From assembly GCF_004193775.1 (NCBI RefSeq), contig NC_041003.1, positions 21,886,790 to 21,950,789 of the forward strand: DNA of 64,000 bases, read 5' to 3'. Below are positions 57,801 to 64,000 of this stretch, piece by piece. The DNA is from Glycine soja. Its lineage: Eukaryota; Streptophyta; Magnoliopsida; Fabales; Fabaceae. A program made the position numbers and the translations under genes. The notes below the pieces were generated by a model. The model was not told the origin of the DNA and ran no database searches. It worked only from the letters and a program-made list of their open reading frames with translations. Numbering within the stretch: position 1 is the stretch's first letter; each line of letters opens with the position of its first letter.

Positions 57801-60800
57801 CGATGGTGGCACTATGGCGTCATTGCAGAGCATCGTGCACACCTGCCACTTCTTTGACCCCTCTAACATCATACTTCACTGTCACAGCTGGAGTAGTGCA
57901 CATCGCAGCTGCTTTTGCACAATTTTGGCAGCCATCTCAACTGCAACTTCCCAATGGGCACAAAGCCCTGTTTGTGGTTTTAAGTAATTTAAAGGTGTTT
58001 CAGGGGGGCTAAACTTGGGATATTGTCCCCCTTTACATTTAACCTATTGAGACCTTTTCTACTGCATATTTGTGCTCCCCCACTCAAAACCCTACCCCTC
58101 ACCATCTCCAACAAACCCCAGCTCTTTCTGGCGAGATTCCCTGTGGCACATGTCAATTTGCAGCCAGAATCCGGGGGTGCAGATTATTTCTGACCAGTTT
58201 TCTGGTGACACCTGCAATATTGGGTGAACACCCGTCTCTGTTCCGGCCATTTTCTGGCATGCTTATCTCTGTTCTGTTTCCTTCTCTAATCTGTCCTTTA
58301 ACCTCTCTACAAGGCTGAATCAGTAAGAGCTTCATCCACTCAGCCACAGGGAACACCACAAAGCATTGCCTCTACCTCTATATCAATCTCTTCCTATGCA
58401 TTTGTAAAGCCTACTTTTTAATATCTTGGATATAACTTGGCAGTGAAATAGTTTAAAAGACATGAACAATATAGAGGCTATTACTTGCAACTTTTGTGGC
58501 AAACCCATCACCAGTGGTATTACCCAAACAAAGACATCAAATGAGAATGAGGGAAGAAGTTGATAGTTGTAGAAAGACTCCTTCCAAAGTGATAAACATA
58601 CTCAGAGAAGCCTGCACAAAGAAGAAAGCCAAGCATTCTTGATTGAGCCTCAAGAAAACAATGAGGAGCAAGTGGAAGAAATTTTGAATATTCAAAGTGG
58701 AAAAAGAAATGCAACTTCAAGTGTAGCATCATGTGACCCCACTACCACTGCCAAGAAAGCCAAATATGTCAGAATGTTTTGGGCATCAAGGTTGCAAGAC
58801 TTCATTTTCATAAATATAACTAAACTCTCGAAGAACATTTTGAGTTTCATGATGGGATGGATCCCATTCTCCTAAATGGTGTCGATGATAGTAATGAGTG
58901 GTTGTTAGAAGAAATGGGTAGAGGTGATGAAGATGCTGAAGATGAATTGGTGTTTAATGATGATACCTGGACTTGGGGAGCTGTTGCCAATGCAACTGGG
59001 ATTAGAGAGCTTTTAACATACACTAGGCAGCAAACAAGATCAAAGAAGACGGCTGCAACTGCTTTTAGTTCTAGGCCTTCAAGCTCTAAGGGAAAAGGAA
59101 ATGAGGTTATACAAGAAGAAGAATGTATTGATGAAGATATTGGAGAGGAGGAAGAGATCTATAAATGTAGTTGTGAAAGCTAAAATGAGGAAGAGATGGC
59201 AGATGTTGGAGATGAAGATGATGATAGCTATTAAAAAACCTGTATTAGAATTTGAGTATTTAGATGCTCAAAGTCTTTGAGGCTTAAACTGGTTTGATTC
59301 CTTTATTTTGTTGTTACTGCCATGTGTATTTAGTTCTCAAACTCTAAATTTTGGTCATTAACTATGAATGTCTTGTAGGTATTTCTTTTTCAGCATATAT
59401 CTGTGTAGTATAATCTATGTTAGGTGTATCTTAAAACTTCAAAATGCAATCATCTTGCTACCTGCTATAGTGTTTTTGGGGTTGGCTGCTCTATGCCACT
59501 TTTTGGGATATCTATTTTCTTGCTACTCTTATTTATTCCTTACCATTTACAGGATATCTCACAGCCCTATTATCCAATAAAATCTCTTCATTCACCTATG
59601 CATTAAGAGTTGCCCAAAATTTAGCTAGAATGACTAATTAACAGCCTCAATAAAATTGTTACATTTTGTGAATAAAAAATACATCAGAAAAGTTAGGTCC
59701 CATGTAGTCAAATCCACCTGTTGCTGACATATTGCAACAAGCTAGCCCACAAAAGGATGTGTTTCAAGGATAGACTCAAGAAATCCTGTAGACTACAAGT
59801 CTACAACCTCCATTTAATCTACCAAAAGCAGAGGCACAAGAGCCTAGCCTGGCAAATCCCCTTGAAATAACACATTTAGGTTCTGATTGATACAAATATC
59901 CAAATCCAACCTAGAAGCGAAAAATATATTTACGTTCTAACAGTTGTATGGTTCAAGAATAGATTCAAAATCTATAACCCTTGATGAACATATTAAGGAC
60001 TTTAAAAGACTGTAGCAGATGGACCTTTTCTGCTGCATCTCTTAGTTTCCCTGCAGCCATTGAGGGAAGAAATGAATATGGCAACATTATGGCACTGCGG
60101 TTGTTTCGATCCTTGCACTCCATAAACCTGGAAAGTCATTAGCACCTCAGAAAGTGGACATAACTTTAAGAAGAATCTCTACCCATGGTATATAACAAAA
60201 AAAATTATGAGCAATCATCTACACAGCAGCTTCATTTTGCCAGTTATTGCAAGGCACAATTTACAAATCAACTGAGTTGTGATACAATTAAAATATCAAA
60301 TTCATCCACATTGGGCATATTTTAAACTCATTAGACCTTGCCATGTACATCAGTTTTAATAACTAAGGAGTTATTAAATTCCCATAAACAAATGTCTTTC
60401 TATCATATATCAACTTCTGCAAGACTGGATTCTTTTAACGAGAAAACTTAGGTTAAATCAATTCACATTTAACATCTCAATGTGGACTAAAGGTGAAGAC
60501 ACTTAAATAGGAATAAGAAATTTCAAAAAGCTTCAAAAAGGCTGTAGTTACAGAAATGGTGCAAATAATAAGGATCAATATCATATTTGCAGCTTGACAA
60601 GCATAACAAATTGAATACAGAAAATTTGTATTTTTTCCAAGCTAAAAGGCAATCACTATTGTTTCCTGCATAAATTGGCTAAAAAATTAAATAAGATCCA
60701 TTCTTATAGGAACATACCCCACTTACTATTACACAAACCAACCTTATTTTGCAATATAATAAAATAAATCACCCATAGTTCTCCATTAAGAACCTACCAA

Positions 60801-62358
60801 GAAAGAGGGCTTGCAGTTCTGTTTATGAGCAACAAATCTGAGTAGCGGCTATTTTCTTTAAGTTCAAACCGGCTAACTCCTTCCACATGTGCAACTCCTC
60901 TGGCCCCTAACTTCATGCTAGTCGATAGAACCCTATACCACTCTTTTGAATTGTCCAAAATCACAGGAACAGTATCTGACATAAGTTCTGTGTCATACAA
61001 AGAGTCCATGGCACAAGAACTTGCATCCCACCTAGCACATAAAATAAAATTAAAATCGAAAAGCACAAGACCAGTTAAACATACAAAACATAGCAATGAA
61101 AAAGTACAACAGACGCATACTTAACAATAATAAAGCAACTCACAGTTCCTCAGAACTGGCATTAGTGGAATGATGAAGGATCCCTTTCTTGTTATGGATG
61201 GGATTAATACACATTCTCGAAGGCATCACAAAGGTTCTGCAACCACCGCATAACAACATCAATTGGTATTTGCAAATCAGTCCTCATAATTCAATTAATT
61301 ACAATTAAGCTTTCAAATTGATGTTCACAACCACAGTAATAGCTCCTAGCAATACACTATCTCTTCTTGGCCGAAATTCATTGAAATCACAAGTAACACA
61401 TAATTTTGTAATTCTTAATGAACTACAGCTAACAGTGAGTTAAAGAAGAATGTGTTGATAAGATTCATTTCATTTTAGTAAGGACAAACAAGTAGATGCA
61501 ATCCCTAAGGTGTTTGCGGTGTTGTTCTCAAATCAAAATTGGAGTTTCACCTGCGTAACCATTAAATGTCAACCTAGATTATCGAGGTAAAACTCCAATT
61601 CTAATCGGACAATAGCTGCTATATATAGCTGCTATATCACCTACAGAACTGTATCTAATCTTCGTCCATTTAGTAAATATAACAAAACATGGTAGAACCG
61701 AAGCAAAGAGAATCAGTAAAATGGAATTAATTGAAAACTGCAAAAGATGAAGCCACCAACTCCACTTCTATACCACATGTAACAAGAAACAAACTCCTAT
61801 TTAACTAACTAATTAATTGTATCTCTAACCGTAACTGCAATGTCTTAGAAGGTGGGTTATGACTTATGAGTCTAACTCAACACAACAAAACTGGCTTGTA
61901 AGGTGAGGGACAATGCAATTGCGAATGTAATTTTTTTTATGTATAACCACCGTAATTAGGGTCTTTGGCACCCTGGTGAAATCCGAGATATCCCCATAAG
62001 CTTCGGTCCTTTGCTAACTATTGGACTGAATCTCGGTCCGGGCAATTAAAAAGATGGGACTGTACCTGCCGAGGAAGAGGGCTTCTTCGAGGGCGCAGCG
62101 GAGGCTGGATTCCTGGTGGCCCAAGCCCTCGCAAGATCCACAGTGTTTTCCGGGGCAGTCGATGCGGGTGCCCCAATAGAGGTACTTTTCGAAGGGCTGC
62201 TGTTGTCGTCGCTGTAAGAGGTTGGCTTTCGAGACGGTGGTGGAAAGAAGAGAGGAGAACAGGAAGAGAAGCGCAATCGCTGTCACTGCTGCCGCGAGTA
62301 GCAGAATTCGGGATCTCGCGGATTTTGGCTTCGCCTTCGAGGCTCTGTGAAATGCCAT
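54840..62358 (-). CDS. O-fucosyltransferase family protein, six exons, 390 residues
   Basis: Exons on the minus strand: 62358-62066, 61236-61144, 61031-60798, 60127-60025, 55843-55614 and 55059-54840. They total 1173 nt, all introns are GT-AG and the phases agree. Residues about 17-40 (SRILLLAAAVTAIALLFLFS) are a signal anchor, suggesting a Golgi type II membrane protein. A Cys-rich part follows (YWGTRIDCPGKHCGSCEG, SSLRCALEEALFLGRTFVMP), then LWDASSCAMDSLYD and, at 253-258, HVRRGD, the motif expected in GDP-fucose O-fucosyltransferases (PF10250). Late blocks are FIASNERTPGFFSPL and MIERLIMMGGKTFIRTF. By family it would transfer fucose from GDP-fucose to a protein or glycan; the acceptor cannot be told. 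The ATG at 62358 is the first in frame and fits the anchor. No breaks are visible, so it is probably functional. Confidence 0.9.
57200..57730 (+). pseudogene. LINE (L1-type) reverse transcriptase 3'-end remnant, with a second partial copy
   Basis: Plus-strand fragments read IGVATIKEKITKS, FEHVQRRPLEVSLRRVD and GRLRRILKKIIKRDLMDH, which I recognise as the C-terminal end of plant LINE polyproteins (form IGVAPI..K, LRWFGHVQRRP, RRVD, GRGRP). FNRAQCRHMIHVVDFI and WDKAIV follow (57515-57560). GTCGTATGATCCATGTAG at 57662-57680 and what follows repeats this last part with different flanks. Frameshifts and stops are many. The strand is opposite to the host gene. Confidence 0.7.
58440..59245 (+). pseudogene. 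hAT-type transposase, internally deleted (BED finger plus C-terminal tail)
   Basis: At 58461 the plus strand reads MNNIEAITCNFCGKPITSGI, the first half of a BED-type zinc finger (C-x2-C), then a stop. IEPQENNEEQVEEILNIQSG and KRNATSS follow (58640-58705), typical of the linker after a plant hAT BED finger. At 58780 it jumps to RLQDFIFI and, at 58845-58990, FHDGMDPILLNGVDDSNEWL and DDTWTWGAV, the acidic C-terminal tail. The catalytic DDE core and dimerisation domain are absent. Element ends were not identified; CAGGGGGGCTAAAC at 57999 could be near the left terminus. Confidence 0.7.
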
Positions 62359-63251
62359 TTGAATCTTAATTGCGGGACGGTGGAGAGGGAGGAAGAGGGG
62401 TGTTAATAGTATGTTGCCATTGCTAATGAGTTGAGGGAGGGAGGGAGATTTGAGATTCTTGGGAACATGGAAGAGAATTCTCCTCTTCTGGTTTGAATTT
62501 CGAACTTTTTAAAAATAACAATTAATTTTTAGTTTTTGTTTAAAATAAATAAATAAATTTTTAAAATATTATTAGTTTCAAATAAATTCATTTAAAAAAA
62601 TATATTATATTAAAATTAGTTTAAAAGTGTTTTGTGTGGTAGTGATGTCAACAGCATCCACCGTAGATACACCGGTGATAGTCACAGTGACAGTGACGAT
62701 AGTGTCAGTGGTGATGATGTAGGTGTTGATACCAATAACAAGGCAGGCAGTCATCATGTCAATGGCAACAATGTCGGTGGATGACGATAACAAAGGTGGT
62801 ATTGGTGGTAATGGCAATGACATTGACCATAGTGGCAACAAAAAGTATCACGGTCAAATGTCAAAAATATGTTTTTTATAAAACTAAAAATCAAATTCGC
62901 AAAAAAAAAATTATTGGTTTTTAAACACTTTTGTTTAAAGGTTAAAGTCTACATTAGATGACTCAATTTTAACTCTTATATTTTATTTCAGTGAATATGG
63001 TAGATCCATGTGATTAGAGCCAGACAAATGGACTTACGTCCGCGGGCCACTCGCAAAACCCACACAATATATGGATCTTATTTTTAGAGTTCACTTGAGG
63101 GGCTTTTTAGCTTGACCCATTTAACCAACGGATAAACTCGTTTAACTTGTGGGGCCTATGGGCTTTTGTACACCTCATTAAAAAATATACATGGGCTAGT
63201 TTAGTAAAAATAAACAAAAAAAAAAAAGACTAAGGCAAGTGAAGTGACTTA
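62359..63251. other. Upstream region of the O-fucosyltransferase gene, no other gene seen
   Basis: Positions 62359-62500 (5' leader and probable core promoter) contain GAGGGAGGGAGGGAG-type purine runs on the plus strand, i.e. a CT-rich tract upstream of the minus-strand ATG. 62510-62620 is very AT-rich. 63000-63200 includes GCGGGCCACTCGCAAAACCC and TTTAACCAACGGATAAACTCG words that recall short non-autonomous DNA transposons, without provable ends. Confidence 0.45.
62640..62835 (+). repeat. Low-complexity GTG/GAT tract
   Basis: The stretch is made of GTGATG, GTGACAGTGACGATAGTG and GGTGGTAATGGCAATGAC type words, a degenerate trinucleotide repeat. Open frames on both strands (Thr/Val/Ile-rich on the minus strand) follow from composition only. 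Confidence 0.7.
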
Positions 63252-64000
63252 GAGCATCTTCAATGGTAATTTTTTAAGTTATTTTTTATGGTCTTCACAA
63301 TGTCATGTCATTTTTAAGAAATTCATACACAATTTTACTCTAATGGTAAGAAACTCTAAAAAAACATCAAGAAATTCACATTTTTATATATTTTTTTTAC
63401 TTTCACTTAATTATTGTTGAAATAAAATAATTAATTAAAATTTTGAATTCTTACATATAAAAACGTTAAATATAAAAATTGATGAAATTTACTCTATTCA
63501 ATTTTTTTATAATATGTTAAAAATAATAAAAAATACACAATAAGTAATAATATTCAATTAAAAAACAATGAGAATTACATAACATTGAAAAGAAATATGC
63601 AATGACAAAAAATACATTTTACATAATAATAGATAATTAAACACAATGACATTGAGAAAATATAACGATGGAAAATACATAATGTTACATAAAATTAATT
63701 TTTATTATTTTATTTTTCAAAACGTTCTTAAATATGTTCAACCAAATTTGCTTGAAGTTGGTAGTGCTTTTCTGTCATGAACATTTACTCTCCTTTGGAG
63801 GTATGTTGATCTAAAATTGGGTTGAGCACTCAAAGATAATTTGGTTGTCAACATGTCATTACCTTCATTATTGTAATTAGTATGATTTTGATACGTGTGT
63901 CATCCGTCCTCAACAATCATGTTGTGTAATATGATACATGCATAAATTATATTATTTTTTGTTTGAGCATCCCAGAAATGTGACAGATCATGTATAATTG
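63252..64000 (-). mobile_element. PIF/Harbinger DNA transposon, left end, runs off the window
   Basis: GAGCATCTTCAATGGTAA at 63252 matches the terminal inverted repeat style GAGCATCTCCAATGG of plant PIF/Harbinger elements and is preceded by TTA (63249-63251), the 3-bp target site these elements favour. The transposase remnant begins about 490 bp inside. The right end lies beyond 64000. Confidence 0.72.
63738..64000 (-). pseudogene. PIF/Harbinger transposase C-terminal part
   Basis: Minus-strand translation from 63998: IIHDLSHFWDAQTKNNIIYA, CIILHNMIVEDG, then an in-frame TGA (a sense codon is usual here) and HTYQNHTNYNNEGND to a stop at 63738-63740. FWD..T..NI..ACIILHNMIVED is the typical end of plant Harbinger transposases (DDE_Tnp_4 / plant transposon protein). 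The DDE residues would lie beyond the window. The premature TGA makes a working protein unlikely unless the tail is dispensable. Confidence 0.78.

Larger units (their letters stand above)
55844..60024 (-). other. Intron 4 of the O-fucosyltransferase gene, 4.2 kb, with transposon remnants
   Basis: The donor is AAG|GTCCAT (minus strand, after 60025) and the acceptor TTCACAG|ATC (before 55843). The other introns are 829, 112, 670 and 554 bp. A LINE 3'-end remnant (57200-57730) and a hAT transposase fragment (58440-59245) account for part of the extra length. Positions 55850-57190 and 59600-60024 are AT-rich without recognisable features. Confidence 0.8.

Noticed and set aside
57796..58318. Short plus-strand frames upstream of the hAT fragment
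   Set aside because: No recognisable domain. They may be hAT terminal sequence, but the ends could not be identified.
62046..62276. Ser/Pro-rich minus-strand frame in exon 1
   Set aside because: Shifted reading of exon 1; the frame from 62358 has the membrane anchor and continues through five GT-AG introns.
63000..63240. Possible MITE with GCGGGCC / AACTCG words
   Set aside because: No matching inverted ends or target duplication could be found by eye.

Overview
The window looks like a plant nuclear, repeat-dense chromosome segment, most likely from a legume close to soybean (Glycine). The evidence is AT-rich DNA, one spliced nuclear gene with GT-AG introns, and several LTR retrotransposon families (GCTAAGCG-rich and TAATCGATTA-rich elements, Tat/Ogre-like LTRs starting TGTCATACCCTAA) whose style I associate with soybean. 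No sequence search was run, so the species is an inference. There are no bacterial operons, CRISPR arrays, rRNA or tRNA genes.

Positions 1-47813 are a nest of LTR retrotransposons. The boundaries can be read from target-site duplications (TSDs). Element E (left end outside the window, right LTR 44449-47813) holds a solo LTR R1 (1190-2775, TSD TTCCT) and element D (2893-42833, TSD GTGGC). D holds element A (4499-34289, TSD ATAGG). A holds element C (10002-17395, TSD CCTTG), element B (17545-31450, TSD CAAGC with one change per side) and, inside its right LTR, solo LTR S (31556-32944, TSD GTTAT). E's right LTR also holds solo LTR R2 (45084-46820). A, D, E and S are one family (LTR about 1.4 kb, tRNA-Asp-type primer site in D, Athila-like gag). 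In A and D no reverse transcriptase, RNase H or integrase is visible. After gag-protease comes a spacer packed with GCTAAGC motifs and then a second ORF (ORF2) that I recognise as the 'putative plant transposon protein' family. All three ORF2 copies begin directly after a splice-acceptor-like sequence. B is a larger Tat/Ogre-like element with its own gag, a decayed ORF2-like segment and two minisatellites, also without visible pol. C is a degenerate non-autonomous element whose interior is a palindrome with arms of about 2.6 kb. Most coding segments are broken, many by CAG-to-TAG changes.

Positions 47814-54700 hold further decayed repeats: solo LTR R3 on the minus strand (49090-50121, TSD AAATA), a minus-strand Copia pol remnant (about 51310-52920) split by a TA microsatellite, and AT-rich sequence without a recognisable gene.

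Positions 54840-62358 (minus strand) hold the only intact host gene: six exons coding for a 390-residue O-fucosyltransferase-family protein with an N-terminal membrane anchor. Its 4.2-kb fourth intron contains a LINE 3'-end remnant and an internally deleted hAT transposase fragment. Upstream of it (62359-64000) are AT-rich sequence, a low-complexity GTG/GAT tract and the left end of a PIF/Harbinger DNA transposon whose decayed transposase runs off the window.
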